From Vicinamibacterales bacterium (GTDB lineage: Bacteria > Acidobacteriota > Vicinamibacteria > Vicinamibacterales > UBA8438), in contig CALLXD010000039.1 of assembly GCA_937766455.1 (NCBI GenBank), positions 1 to 64,000 of the forward strand: a stretch of 64,000 nucleotides of DNA, given 5' to 3'. Numbering within the stretch: position 1 is the stretch's first letter; every line of letters starts with the position of its first letter. Made by a program: the position numbers and the translations under genes. Below, one piece after another: positions 17,230-27,647 of this stretch. Below the pieces are notes generated by a model. That model did not search any database. It saw nothing but the letters and a program-made list of their open reading frames with translations, and was not told where the DNA came from.

Positions 17230-19915
17230 ATGAGCACTGAGAACAGTTTTGGCACCCGCACGTCCCTGTCGGTTGGCGGCACCGCCGTCGCATTGCACAG
17301 CCTGGAGACGCTGGAGCGCGCCGGATTTCCTGCCGTGGCCCGTCTGCCCTACTCACTGAAGATCCTGTTGGAGAACCTGCTTCGCCGGGAGGATGGCCGG
17401 AGCGTGACCGCCGAGGACATTCAGGCGCTGGCCTCCTGGGACCCAAGGGCTGGCAAGACGCAGGAAATCGCGTTCATGCCCGCACGGGTGCTGCTGCAGG
17501 ATTTCACCGGCGTCCCTGCCGTTGTGGACCTGGCCGCCATGCGCGACGGCGTGGTCAGACTGGGTGGCAGTCCGGACCAGATTAACCCTTTGCAGCCGGC
17601 GGAGCTTGTCATCGATCACTCCGTGCAGGTGGATCACTTTCGCGAGGCCAATGCGTTCGACCTGAACGCGCAGTTGGAGTTCTCGCGGAACAAAGAGCGG
17701 TACGCGTTTCTGAAGTGGGGGCAGCAGGCGTTCGACAACTTCCGGGTCGTGCCACCCGACACCGGCATCGTGCACCAGGTGAACCTCGAGTACCTGGCCC
17801 GCGTCGTGTGCCTCGACGGTACCGGCGAAGGCGCGATGGCGTACCCAGACACGTTGGTCGGGACCGATTCCCACACCACGATGGTCAACGGGCTTGGCGT
17901 GGTGGGCTGGGGTGTTGGTGGTATCGAGGCTGAGGCCGCCATGCTCGGCCAGCCGATTTCGATGCTTATCCCGGAGGTCGTCGGGTTTAAATTGAGCGGT
18001 CGACTGCAGCAAGGTACCACGGCCACTGACCTGGTGCTGACGATCACCGAGCGACTCCGCCAGCACGGCGTTGTTGGCAAGTTCGTCGAGTTCTTCGGGC
18101 CGGGGTTGGCATCGCTCTCGCTGGCAGACCGCGCGACGCTAGGGAACATGTCGCCGGAGTATGGCTCCACCGTCGCCATCTGTCCGATTGACCAGATGAC
18201 GCTCGACTACTTGACGTTGACCGGTCGTGACGCGCGGCAGGTGGCGCTCGTCGACGCCTATGCCAAGGCGCAGGGTCTGTTCGGGACGGCAGGGCAGGAG
18301 CCGGTCTATGCCACCGTTGTGGAGTTTGATCTGGCGTCGGTCGTGCCCAGTATCGCGGGCCCCAAGCGTCCGCAGGACCGTGTGTCGCTGGATGAGGCGA
18401 AGACCGCGTTTGACGGCGCGTTGGATGGTCTGCTGGGCGGGCGTCCGAGGCCGGTCGGCTCTACCAACGGAAACGGGGCCGGTCTGGACCACGGCGCCGT
18501 GGTGATCGCGGCAATCACCAGCTGCACGAACACCTCGAACCCGAGCGTGATGATCGCCGCCGGGCTGCTGGCTCAGAAGGCCGTGGCGCGTGGATTGACG
18601 CCGAAACCCTGGGTCAAGACGACGTTGGCGCCCGGTTCGCTGGTGGTGACGGAGTATCTCGAGGCGGCCGGTTTGATGGCGCCGCTCGCCGACCTCGGTT
18701 TCAAGCTGGTCGGCTACGGGTGCACGACCTGCATCGGGAACAGCGGCCCGCTGCCGGACGATGTGTCGGCTGAGGTGCGGGCGCGAGACCTGGTTGTCAC
18801 GTCGGTGCTAAGCGGGAACCGGAACTTCGAGGGGCGCGTGCAACCGCAGGTACGCGCCAACTACCTGGCGTCGCCGCCACTCGTGGTGGCCTATGCGCTG
18901 GCTGGGCGGATGACGATGGACCTGACGACGGAGCCCCTTGGTCAGGACCGCGACGGCATGGATGTTTTTCTCCGCGACGTGTGGCCGTCAGCCGAAGAGG
19001 TGCAGACCACGATGGCCGCGGCGGTACGGACCGAACAGTTCATATCGAAGTATGCCGGCGTCTTCGACGGTGATGAGCGGTGGCGCGGGCTGGCTGCGCC
19101 GACCGGGCAACGGTTCGAGTGGGATGACGCGTCGACCTACGTACGGAATCCACCGTTCTTTGAGGACCTGACGCCAGAACCGGTAGCGCCGGCCGATGTC
19201 GCGGGGGCGCGCGTGCTAGCCACGCTCGGCGACAGCGTGACGACGGACCACATCTCGCCGGCGGGCACGATTCCAGCGGATGGCCCGGCCGGTACGTATC
19301 TGGTGTCGTGCGGTGTCGACCCGAAGGACTTCAATTCGTTCGGGAGTCGGAGGGGTAACCACGAAGTGATGATGCGTGGCACGTTCGCGAACATCCGGCT
19401 TCGGAATCAGCTCGCGCCAGGAACTGAAGGGCGGCTGGACCAGGTATCAACCAGATGACGAGGAGATGAGCATCTACGATGCCGCCATGCGCTACAAGGC
19501 GGCTGGGGTCCCGTTGGTCATTCTGGCTGGCACGGAATACGGATCCGGATCCTCCCGTGATTGGGCGGCTAAGGGCACCATGCTGCTCGGCGTCCGTGCG
19601 GTGATCGCGGCGAGCTTCGAGCGTATCCACAGAAGTAACCTGGTGTTCATGGGGGTGCTGCCGCTGGAGTTCACCGACGGTGAGAGCGCTGAATCGCTTC
19701 ACCTCACCGGTCGTGAGACATTCGACATCACGGGGGTGTCTGATGGCTTGGTGCCACGCGGGAACGCGTCAGTGCGAGCCGTCGCCCCGGATGGCACCGT
19801 GACGGAATTCACCGCCAAGGTGCGCATCGATACCCCGGACGAAATCACCTACTACCGACACGGCGGCATCCTGCCTTATGTGTTGAGGGAGCTCGTGCGG
19901 GACGTGAGTCGATAG
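17230..19915 (+). CDS. acnA: Aconitate hydratase A, broken by a +1 frameshift
   Basis: TCA-cycle enzyme converting citrate to isocitrate through a [4Fe-4S] cluster. The first frame (17230 to about 19430) carries the cluster cysteines (Cys in [12 protein letters not shown] and in [13 protein letters not shown]) and the substrate motifs. It then falls out of frame at GGG 19429-19431. The swivel domain continues in the next frame to the TAG at 19915 ([39 protein letters not shown]). With one G removed the junction reads [13 protein letters not shown], and the total is about 894 residues, normal for AcnA. Both parts are highly conserved, so an assembly error is likely. Confidence 0.93.
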
Positions 19916-21853
19916 ATGGCGTTCGACGCTTTGCATGTGACGCCTGGGGCCGCCGGGACCCGAGCGTCCGCTACGTATGTGGCCCTCGTGGCCGTGGCCA
20001 TCTTGACCACTGCGACCATGATGACTACCACAGTGACCGCTAGCGCACAGGAAGCCGGATCGGCTCCGGACCAGATTGAGTGGGACCTCAGCGAGATTTA
20101 CTCAAGCTTCGAGGTCTGGGAGACCACCAGGGGACAGCTCGCGACGCAGGTCGATGCGCTCGCCGTCTACCGCGGAAGGTTGGGCGAGAGCGCGGCCACC
20201 TTGCGGGAGGCATTCGACGCCATCAGTGGGGCTGAGAAGGAACTCTCGCGGCTCTACGTCTTCGCGTTCCTCAAGGCTGATGAGGACCGTCGCGTGTCCG
20301 AGGACCAGGAACGCCGCGGGCTCGCTGCCGCACTGCTGTCTGAATTCGGCGAAGCGGTGGCCTTTCTGTCCCCGGAGCTGCTGAGTGTGGGGTCGGCGAC
20401 CATCGAGCGGTATCTCGCTGAGGAGCCGGGTCTTGCCAGGCACGCGTTCAACATTCGCAACATCTTGCGGCAAGCGCCACACACGTTGTCGGACGAAGCG
20501 GAACAGGTCATCGCGGCGACCGGTCCGGTGGTGCAGGGGGCGGAGCGGATCTACGCCATGCTGACCAGCTCCGACCTCCCGTTTCCAACGGTGACGCTGT
20601 CTTCCGGCGAAGAGATCACACTTGATCAAGCCGCGTATTCGCTACACCGGGCGTCCTCCAATCGCGCGGATCGTAAGCTTGTATTCGACACGTTTTGGGG
20701 CGCGTGGAAGGGGTACGAGACATCGATCGGGCAGACGCTCGATACGCAGGTCAAGGCCCACGTGTTTCAGGCCAAGGTGCGCCACTATGACAGCGCGCTC
20801 GACGCGGCGTTGTCTGGTCCGAATATCCCGACCGCGGTCTATCACAAGCTCGTCGAGGCCGCGCATCGGCACCTTCCGTCGCTGCACCGATATTTCAGAA
20901 TCCGACAACGGATGCTCGGGTTGGACGACTTGCACTATTACGACATCTATCCGTCACTCGTCGCGTCTGACCGAACGTTTGACATCGATGAATCTAAAGC
21001 GCTGACGCTCGCGTCGGCTGCCCCCTTGGGGGCGCACTATTTGGACCTGCTCCGGGACGGGTTTTCGGGGAATTGGATGCACGTCTACCCGCAGACCGGC
21101 AAGGCGCCGGGGGCCTATATGTACGGGAGCGTGTATGACCTGCACCCGTTCCTGCTGCTGAATCACAACGGGCAGTTCAACGATGTGTCGACGTTCACGC
21201 ACGAGTGGGGGCACGCCATTCACACGATGCTGTCCACGGAGCACAATCCGTACGAGACGTCGAGTTACGCGACGTTCACGGCCGAGATCGCGTCGACCAC
21301 CAACGAGGTCTTGCTACAGGAGCACATGCTGGCGCAAGACATCTCAGACAATGAGCGTTTGTTCTATCTCGGGACGGCCCTCGAGGCGGCGCGCGGCACC
21401 TTCTTCAGGCAGGTCATGTTCGCCGAGTTCGAGTTGAAGATTCACGAGATGGTCGAGGCCGGTGAAGCGTTGTCGGGCCAGAAGATGAGCCAGGTCTACG
21501 AAGGGCTGCTGCGGCAGTACCACGGCGCCGATGACAATGTGCTCGCCATTGATCCGGCCTACGCGGTCGAATGGGCCTTCATCCCGCACTTCTACCGCAA
21601 CTTCTATGTTTTTCAGTACGCGACCTCGATTGCGGGCGGCACGATGTTCGCCGAGCGGTTCCTGACGGGCGACGAGCAGGCGCGGGACGACTATCTCGCG
21701 GTGCTGTCCGCCGGCGGGTCACGATACGCCTACGAGCTCCTCCAGGAATATGGCATCGACCTCGCCACCGACGCCCCGTACGATGCGCTGATTGCGCGCA
21801 TGGACCGCGTCATGGACCAAATCGAGGCCATCCTCGACCGCCAAGGCAACTAG
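19916..21853 (+). CDS. pepF: Exported oligoendopeptidase F-like M3 metallopeptidase
   Basis: 645 residues. A long signal-like N-terminus (hydrophobic at about residues 20-43) suggests periplasmic location, unlike cytoplasmic PepF of lactobacilli. The zinc motif HEWGH is at about residues 429-433, with the third ligand Glu in TFTAEIASTTNE. The M3 C-terminal fold is complete. It starts directly after the aconitase stop (TAG-ATG), suggesting coupled translation, and is followed by a hairpin. Confidence 0.9.
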   Translation: MAFDALHVTPGAAGTRASATYVALVAVAILTTATMMTTTVTASAQEAGSAPDQIEWDLSEIYSSFEVWETTRGQLATQVDALAVYRGRLGESAATLREAFDAISGAEKELSRLYVFAFLKADEDRRVSEDQERRGLAAALLSEFGEAVAFLSPELLSVGSATIERYLAEEPGLARHAFNIRNILRQAPHTLSDEAEQVIAATGPVVQGAERIYAMLTSSDLPFPTVTLSSGEEITLDQAAYSLHRASSNRADRKLVFDTFWGAWKGYETSIGQTLDTQVKAHVFQAKVRHYDSALDAALSGPNIPTAVYHKLVEAAHRHLPSLHRYFRIRQRMLGLDDLHYYDIYPSLVASDRTFDIDESKALTLASAAPLGAHYLDLLRDGFSGNWMHVYPQTGKAPGAYMYGSVYDLHPFLLLNHNGQFNDVSTFTHEWGHAIHTMLSTEHNPYETSSYATFTAEIASTTNEVLLQEHMLAQDISDNERLFYLGTALEAARGTFFRQVMFAEFELKIHEMVEAGEALSGQKMSQVYEGLLRQYHGADDNVLAIDPAYAVEWAFIPHFYRNFYVFQYATSIAGGTMFAERFLTGDEQARDDYLAVLSAGGSRYAYELLQEYGIDLATDAPYDALIARMDRVMDQIEAILDRQGN

Positions 21854-21866
21854 CGTCTGGCGCCCG

Positions 21867-21889
21867 CGACGCGGATTGACACCGCGTCG
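21867..21889 (+). terminator. Hairpin after pepF
   Basis: A perfect 8-bp stem (21867-21874 with 21882-21889) with a 7-nt loop starts 13 nt after the pepF stop. No U-tract, so strength is uncertain. Confidence 0.4.
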
Positions 21890-22026
21890 ACCCCACCATA
21901 GAGTGGGCCAACCGGCGACGATGTACCTTCCCAGGCCACGCCGAGGCGCGTGTGGAGCGGGACTCATGGGCCCCGCGAGCGCATCTGCGAGTCGGGGCGG
22001 AGTCCAGTTTCGATGAGGAGCCAGCG

Positions 22027-23496
22027 ATGAAGATGTCACTCTCCGTGTTGGCGGCGACGTTGGTGCTCTCCGGCGGACCGGCCTTCGCGGGCCAAGAGGC
22101 AGCGCCCCCAACCTTCGCGAAAGACGTCGCGCCGATTCTCTACGAGAACTGCGTCACGTGCCATCGGCCGGACAACATCGCGCCCATGTCCCTGTTCGAG
22201 TACTCCGACGCACGTCCCTGGGCCCGGTCCATCAAGGATATGGTCGTGGCTCGGGTCATGCCCCCGTGGCCCGCGGATCCCAAGAACAGTCTCAAGTTCC
22301 GAAACGAGCGCTACCTGGCGCAAGCGGACATCGACACGATCGCGGCATGGGTGGACGCGGGGGCTCCAAGGGGCAACGACGCCGACATGCCCTCGAGACC
22401 TCATTTTCCCGACGGCTGGACATACGAGGGAGGGGAACCGGACTACGTCTTCGATCTGCCGGTCGAGTACACGATTGCGGCCGAAGGGGAAGAGGACTAC
22501 ATCGACTTCTATTCAGCGATGCCGTGGGACGAGGACCGCTTCGCCGAGGTGCTCGAGCTGCGTCCCAGCGACTTCCGGGTCGTGCACCACTCCGGCGCCT
22601 ACACCGTCGATCTGCCGTGGGGCACCCAGGTCATCGACGGCGTGTTGCACGACCTCGACGGCAACTCGCTTCTTCGCGCCCCCCTGCCAACGAAGCCAGC
22701 CGATACGGAGACTGAGGACGCGGCTGAGACAGGCCGTGTGGCGCAGCGCGTCTTCAACGAGGTGAACCTGCCAGGTGCGAGCAAACTGCTGTCCTATGTG
22801 CCGGGTCGAGGCGTCGAACGGCACCGTCCGGGCACGGGGAAGCGGCTGGCCGCCGACAAGTGGGTTCGCTGGACCATGCACTACAACCCGATCGGCGTCG
22901 AGGCGACCGAGCGCAGCAAGCTGGGCATCTGGTTCAATACGAAACCGGTGACGCATGAAGTGCTCACCCGGCAGGCTGGGAACGCGTTCCCGACTGACCC
23001 GTTCGGCAACGACATCTATCTCGTGCAAGGGGCAGAAGTGAAGCCGACGACGGATCCCGAGACCGGTCGGGTTCGACGTGGCCTGATTCCGAACATTCCG
23101 CCGTACGAGGACGATTGGAAGATCACTGGCATTACGCCGATCACGGAGCCCATTACGCTCTACGGACTCTCGCCGCACATGCATCTGCGGGGGAAGAGCC
23201 TGCGATGGGTGGTCACGTATCCGGATGGCGTCGAGGAGACGATTCTCGACGTGCCGAAGTTCGACTTCAACTGGCAGATCCACTATGAGCTCGAAGAGCC
23301 GCTCCATCTGCCGGCCGGCAGCAAGATCACCGGCATCGGGGTCTACGACAACTCACTCGGCAACCGCTGGAATCCGGGGCCACACCTGGAGGTGTACTGG
23401 GGTCAGCAGAGCTGGGACGAGATGTATCAGGCGTTCACCGTCTACACGGTGAACAGCCAGGACCTGACCAAGCAGCCGAGCACCAACGACGAATAG
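22027..23496 (+). CDS. Secreted cytochrome c fused to a PHM-like copper type II monooxygenase domain
   Basis: 489 residues from the ATG at 22027 (GAGGAG 6 nt upstream). Signal peptide (residues 1-21) ends in AFA-G. A short cytochrome c module follows with C42-x-x-C45-H46 (CVTCH). The rest resembles copper ascorbate-dependent monooxygenases: a His-His pair (187-188, FRVVHHSG), a His in MHYNP (285), and an H-x-H pair in PHMHLRG (384, 386). These match in order the CuH and CuM ligands of the PHM family. A periplasmic oxidation using copper with the haem as electron conduit is inferred; the substrate is unknown. It is the first gene of a same-strand set running to 26216. Confidence 0.75.
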   Translation: MKMSLSVLAATLVLSGGPAFAGQEAAPPTFAKDVAPILYENCVTCHRPDNIAPMSLFEYSDARPWARSIKDMVVARVMPPWPADPKNSLKFRNERYLAQADIDTIAAWVDAGAPRGNDADMPSRPHFPDGWTYEGGEPDYVFDLPVEYTIAAEGEEDYIDFYSAMPWDEDRFAEVLELRPSDFRVVHHSGAYTVDLPWGTQVIDGVLHDLDGNSLLRAPLPTKPADTETEDAAETGRVAQRVFNEVNLPGASKLLSYVPGRGVERHRPGTGKRLAADKWVRWTMHYNPIGVEATERSKLGIWFNTKPVTHEVLTRQAGNAFPTDPFGNDIYLVQGAEVKPTTDPETGRVRRGLIPNIPPYEDDWKITGITPITEPITLYGLSPHMHLRGKSLRWVVTYPDGVEETILDVPKFDFNWQIHYELEEPLHLPAGSKITGIGVYDNSLGNRWNPGPHLEVYWGQQSWDEMYQAFTVYTVNSQDLTKQPSTNDE

Positions 23497-23554
23497 CCTC
23501 CATCAGAGGTGCGCTGTGGCCGGGCAGCTCTGTCCGTCCCACCGGGAGAGCGGT

Positions 23555-24193
23555 GTGATACCTGGTAAAACGTGGCGTGTCGTGGCAGGGGTCGTGACGA
23601 TGGGGGTCATCTGTGTCGCCGCGCCATCTTCTGCCCAACCCGAGTCGCAGCGTCCCACCGGGCAGATCCCCGACCGCGGTCGCCCGACTGAACGTGGCGA
23701 CGAGATTCCCCTCTTTGACTACGACGCGTATTTCCCGGGCACCTGGGAGTTCGAGTGGCGGGTCCCCGAGAGCCCGCTGGGCTCCGGCGGTCTGATCGAA
23801 GGGACCGAGGTGTTCGTGCCCGGCGTCGACGGGCGCTACTACAGCAGTCGCATCGTCGCCCGGGGGCCGGACGGCGACTTCACCACGGACTCGCGCATCG
23901 TCTATCTCGCCGAGCAGAAAACATTCAGCCGCTACGAGGTCGATAGCCGCGGTTTCGACCTGTTCAGAGTCGGGCGCATCGGTGGTGACCTCGGCGGATT
24001 CTATACCGTGCACTATGAGACCCCGCCCTTCGACGTGGACGGGCAGCAGGTGCAACTGCGGATGACAACGCGCCTGGTGTCGCCGGTGAACTTCCGCGTC
24101 GAGTCACGCATTGCGGTCGACGGAGGACCCTTCACCAACTTTGGCACGGCCTGGTGGACGAAGAACCTAGCGGACCTGGCTTCGCCGAACTAG
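23555..24193 (+). CDS. Secreted hypothetical protein
   Basis: 212 residues from the GTG at 23555, which has GGGAG 6 nt upstream; an in-frame GTG at 23516 is the alternative. A signal peptide ends near SSAQP. The mature protein is a beta-rich domain of about 150 residues (YFPGTWEFEWRVPES, VYLAEQKTFSRYEVDSRG), perhaps a calycin-like or DUF1579-like barrel. No catalytic motif. Its position between the copper monooxygenase gene and another secreted protein suggests a shared periplasmic task. Confidence 0.65.
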   Translation: MIPGKTWRVVAGVVTMGVICVAAPSSAQPESQRPTGQIPDRGRPTERGDEIPLFDYDAYFPGTWEFEWRVPESPLGSGGLIEGTEVFVPGVDGRYYSSRIVARGPDGDFTTDSRIVYLAEQKTFSRYEVDSRGFDLFRVGRIGGDLGGFYTVHYETPPFDVDGQQVQLRMTTRLVSPVNFRVESRIAVDGGPFTNFGTAWWTKNLADLASPN

Positions 24194-24202
24194 AGCTCCA
24201 AA

Positions 24203-24574
24203 ATGACACGCGCGCAGACATACACCCTTGCCTTGTCGCTCGGCGCGATTCCGCTGATACAAGTGACACCACCGATACCGCTCATGATGACGGTGGGGTG
24301 TGTGGAGACAGACGGTCGTGACGGCTTTACGCTCACCCGAGCCACCGAGCCCGCCGCGATTCAAGAGCGCGTACCGGCACAACCGGCTGCCGATGTCCCG
24401 CTGGGCGATCAGACACTCAGGCTCGTAGGGACGCTTGACGAGTTCGGGGTTGCGGCCCACGTGGGTCATAAGGTCTGGGCGAAGGGGTTGCTCAACCCGG
24501 GCGAGCCGGTTCCTCTCCTCAATCTCACGTCGATCACCCGCCTGGGTCAGTCATGCGACGGTTCCGTCCGCTAG
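24203..24574 (+). CDS. Small secreted protein, possible OB-fold
   Basis: 123 residues starting 9 bp after the previous stop. A signal-like N-terminus (residues 5-30) precedes a compact domain with the pattern LVGTLDEFGVAAHVGHKVWAKG then LNLTSITRLGQSC. This resembles the short OB-like domains of small secreted acidobacterial proteins; the assignment is tentative. Part of the 22027-26216 cluster. Confidence 0.55.
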   Translation: MTRAQTYTLALSLGAIPLIQVTPPIPLMMTVGCVETDGRDGFTLTRATEPAAIQERVPAQPAADVPLGDQTLRLVGTLDEFGVAAHVGHKVWAKGLLNPGEPVPLLNLTSITRLGQSCDGSVR

Positions 24575-24664
24575 CAGCCCGTGGTGAAAGTAGCGCTGCA
24601 GTCGACAGGCGCTGAATCCGGGCCACTCGGGTGTGGCCTCAGTCGCAGGAAGAGGAAGGTTCAC

Positions 24665-26216
24665 ATGAAGCGTGTTCGCGAGGGGAATCCCCGCCCCAGA
24701 GGCAAGGGTGTCGCCCATCTCGTTGTCATGTCGGCAGGAGCCCTGGCCTTCGGTGTCGTCGCGCAGGCCCAGCCGGCCGGTCAAGGTGCAATTGCCAACA
24801 ACGACGCGTTTCTACTGGCTGAACGAACAGAACAAAGCCTCACTGATCATGCTGGCCGAGGAAGGCATCATCACGGACGAGCTGGGGACGAATATTGCCA
24901 GTTCCCTGACTCAGGTCATCGCGGAGGGCGCCAAGCCCGGTGCCGCCCGATCGCGCGACTATCTTGTCGTGGAGGCCGACATGATCGACATCGGTGGACC
25001 CGATGTGTCGCGTCTCCATTCCGGGCGTTCGCGGCAGGACCTGGGCCAGACGTCGACGCGGCTGCTGCTGCGCGATGCTTTCCTGACGACGTACGGTCAG
25101 TTCATCGACGCGCGCGCGACCCTCCTCGAGATGGCTGAGCGGAACCCGCATGCCATCCTCCCCTTCTACACCCACGGGGTTCAGGCGCAGCCGACCGCAC
25201 TGGGGCACTACCTTGGCGGCTACCTGCAGGCCATGAGCCGTAGTTCGGACCGCTACCAGCAGGCATGGGCGCGGTTGAACCTGTCGCCTCTGGGTGGGGC
25301 GGCGGGTGGCACCTCCAGCTTTCCGGTCAACCGTGCACGGCTCGCGGAGTTGCTGGGGTTCGATGGTCTCGTCGTGAACTCGTTCGACGCCGGTCAAATC
25401 GCCAACCAGGACAACGGCGTCGAGTTGACCACCGTCGCGGCGTCGGGCGCGTTGACGGTCAGCATGCTGGCGGCCGACCTCACCGTGCAGTACGCCGACC
25501 CGCATCCCTGGTTCCGGCTGCAGGAAGGGTCGCAGACGGGCGTCAGCAGCATCATGCCGCAGAAGCGCAACCCGATCGGCCTCGAGCGGCTGCACCTCGC
25601 GACGAGCACGGTGACGGGCCAGGCCGTGACCTACCTGATTCAGGCGAACAACGTCATGTCTGGCATGGGCGACTACAAGGGGAGCCACCCGCTCCAGGTG
25701 GTGCGATTGCTGGGCACCATGTACGAGGACTTGAGCGACATGCTCGCGGCACTCGTGTTCGACCCGGAGCGGGCGCTGCAGGAAGTCAACAACGACTACT
25801 CGATGACCACGGAACTGGCCGACATACTCCAGCGCGATGCTGACGTGCCGTTCCGTGTCGGACACCACTTTGCCTCTGAGATCGTCTCGTACGGTCGCAG
25901 TCGAAACCTGACACCGGCTCAGATTCCCTACGATGTGGCTCAGGTGCTGTTCGGCGAGGCGTGGGAGGCCTTCGGCACGACGAACGCGCGGTTGCCATTG
26001 GCCGAACCGCAGTTTCGTCGCGCGCTCTCTGGCGAGAACATGGTGGATTCTGCCAAGCCGATTGGGGGCCCCCAGAGAGCAGAAGTCGTTCGGATGCTGG
26101 CCGCGGAGACGGTGCGCCTGGCCGCGGACCGCGACTGGTTGGCCGAGACCGGCCGTGGACTCGACGAAGCCGACCGCATGCGGGAAATGGGGATGGTGCG
26201 GCTACTGGAGCGGTAG
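24665..26216 (+). CDS. Exported argininosuccinate lyase-family protein, broken by a +1 frameshift
   Basis: Member of the fumarase/aspartase/argininosuccinate lyase superfamily. The lyase signatures are clear: LHSGRSRQDLGQT and GVSSIMPQKRNPIGLE. The coding ATG at 24665 (AGGAAGG 5 nt upstream) opens a signal peptide (HLVVMSAGALAFGVVAQAQ) that runs to NNDAF. The lyase frame resumes as YWLNEQNKAS after one extra T in TTT 24809-24811. Restored length is about 516 residues. A periplasmic lyase of this family is unusual, as true ArgH is cytoplasmic. A role in opening a C-N or C-O bond of the copper monooxygenase product is speculation. No other arginine genes are nearby. Confidence 0.78.
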
Positions 26217-26254
26217 TATCGCCGACACTCGCAGTCGGCCATGCCCGTCTGCTG

Positions 26255-27643
26255 CTAGAGCATCGGTGGAATCATGAACAGGGCTATGACAGTCACGATA
26301 AACAGCACAAACGCGATGATGCCCGTATAGCCGAGCACGTCGCCGAACTTCATGCGGGTGACCGTCAGGATCGGGATCGCCCAGAAGGGCTGGATGAGAT
26401 TGCTGGTGGAGTCGCCGTACGCGTAGGCGAGCACGGTGGTTGTCGCCGAGACGCCGAGCTCTCTGGCGGCCGGGAGGAGATAGGGCGCTTCGATAAGCCA
26501 CTTCGAGCCGCCCGACGGAACGAACACATTCACCATGCCCGAGTAGAGATAGACAATCACCGGGAATGTGTCCGTGGTGGCGACCTGGACGAACAATGCG
26601 CCCAACCAGTCGCCGAGCCCCGTGCCGTTGATCACCCCGAAGATGCCGGCATAAAGAGGGAACTGCAGAATGACGCCTGACGCGGTACGAGCGCCGTTAC
26701 TGAAGGCCTTGACGAGATTCGCCGGCGTGCCCTGCAGCAGCATGGCGGCAATGAGAAACACCGCGTTGTACGCGTTGATTGTCCAACTCGCTCCGAAGCC
26801 CTGGGTCACGATGGAGTGCCCCAGCGGATAGCCGATCAGAAGGGCCGCCAACCAGATCCACCCTCGGTACGATTCCATCTGGGCGGCCGGGGTCGTCGGT
26901 TCCTGGTCGTCTGCCAGTCTTGGCATGATCGCGTTCAACTCATCCTCGGTCAGGGTCCGCGCGTTTTCACGCGGATGGAGGATGGCGACCATGACAAGGG
27001 CCACAGCGGCCACCACGGCGAGGTAGATGAGGTTGAACGAATTGAAGAGCGTTTCGGTGACCGGCAGGATGCGGTCAAGGAGCGGTTCGGTGCCGGGGGG
27101 CGGTGACGTAATGGGGTTGCCCGGAGTGGCGAGAATGAGCGGGGCCGAGCCCGACAAGCCTCCGTGCCAGACAGTGCCGATCCCGAGATAGGCACCCGCG
27201 ATGAGGAGGCGTATGTCCGCCTTGGGATTGCGTCTCGCGACAAAAGGCACGAACAACGCGGAGGCCACGACGCTGGCGGCCCAGTTGAAGTACGCGATGG
27301 TCATCGAATACGCGCCGAGGAGCACCACCGCCTGGACCGGCCGCATGGCATTCGGTCGGCTGGCCAGCCAGTCGAGAAACCTGTACGCCGGTTTCGACGA
27401 CACGCAGGCGTGCGCCGCAATCATGGCGATGGTGAACTGCATGGCCAGTTCCAGCAGCGACCACATCCCGCCGCCCCAGGCGAGTACGGTCTCATTCAGA
27501 CCGGCACCGGCACCGACGACCGCGAGCAGAATGGCCATGATCGTCAGCATCATGCAGACGACCCACGAATCAGGGATCCACCGCTGGGTGAACCGCGACA
27601 GGGTTTCTCCGAGGCTCCCGACGAGGCGGATGAGACTAGACAT
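26255..27643 (-). CDS. atoE: Short-chain fatty acid transporter (AtoE/TIGR00366 family)
   Basis: 462 residues with about 12 membrane helices. Family phrases include RFTQRWIPDSWVVCMMLTI, YSMTIAYFNWAASVV, YLGIGTVWHGGLSGSAPL and NVFVPSGGSKWLIEAPYLLPA. It probably imports short-chain fatty acids. The start at 27643 lies 4 nt after the MFS stop, so it is the third gene of the mmsA-MFS-atoE operon. Confidence 0.9.
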   Translation of the reverse strand: MSSLIRLVGSLGETLSRFTQRWIPDSWVVCMMLTIMAILLAVVGAGAGLNETVLAWGGGMWSLLELAMQFTIAMIAAHACVSSKPAYRFLDWLASRPNAMRPVQAVVLLGAYSMTIAYFNWAASVVASALFVPFVARRNPKADIRLLIAGAYLGIGTVWHGGLSGSAPLILATPGNPITSPPPGTEPLLDRILPVTETLFNSFNLIYLAVVAAVALVMVAILHPRENARTLTEDELNAIMPRLADDQEPTTPAAQMESYRGWIWLAALLIGYPLGHSIVTQGFGASWTINAYNAVFLIAAMLLQGTPANLVKAFSNGARTASGVILQFPLYAGIFGVINGTGLGDWLGALFVQVATTDTFPVIVYLYSGMVNVFVPSGGSKWLIEAPYLLPAARELGVSATTTVLAYAYGDSTSNLIQPFWAIPILTVTRMKFGDVLGYTGIIAFVLFIVTVIALFMIPPML

Positions 27644-27647
27644 GGGC

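Noticed and set aside
24840-25868. A 342-codon minus-strand open frame opposite the lyase-like gene
   Set aside because: The plus strand carries unmistakable fumarase/argininosuccinate lyase signatures; the antisense frame has none.
24665-26216. Arginine biosynthesis argH
   Set aside because: The protein has a signal peptide and no arg neighbours; only the superfamily can be assigned.
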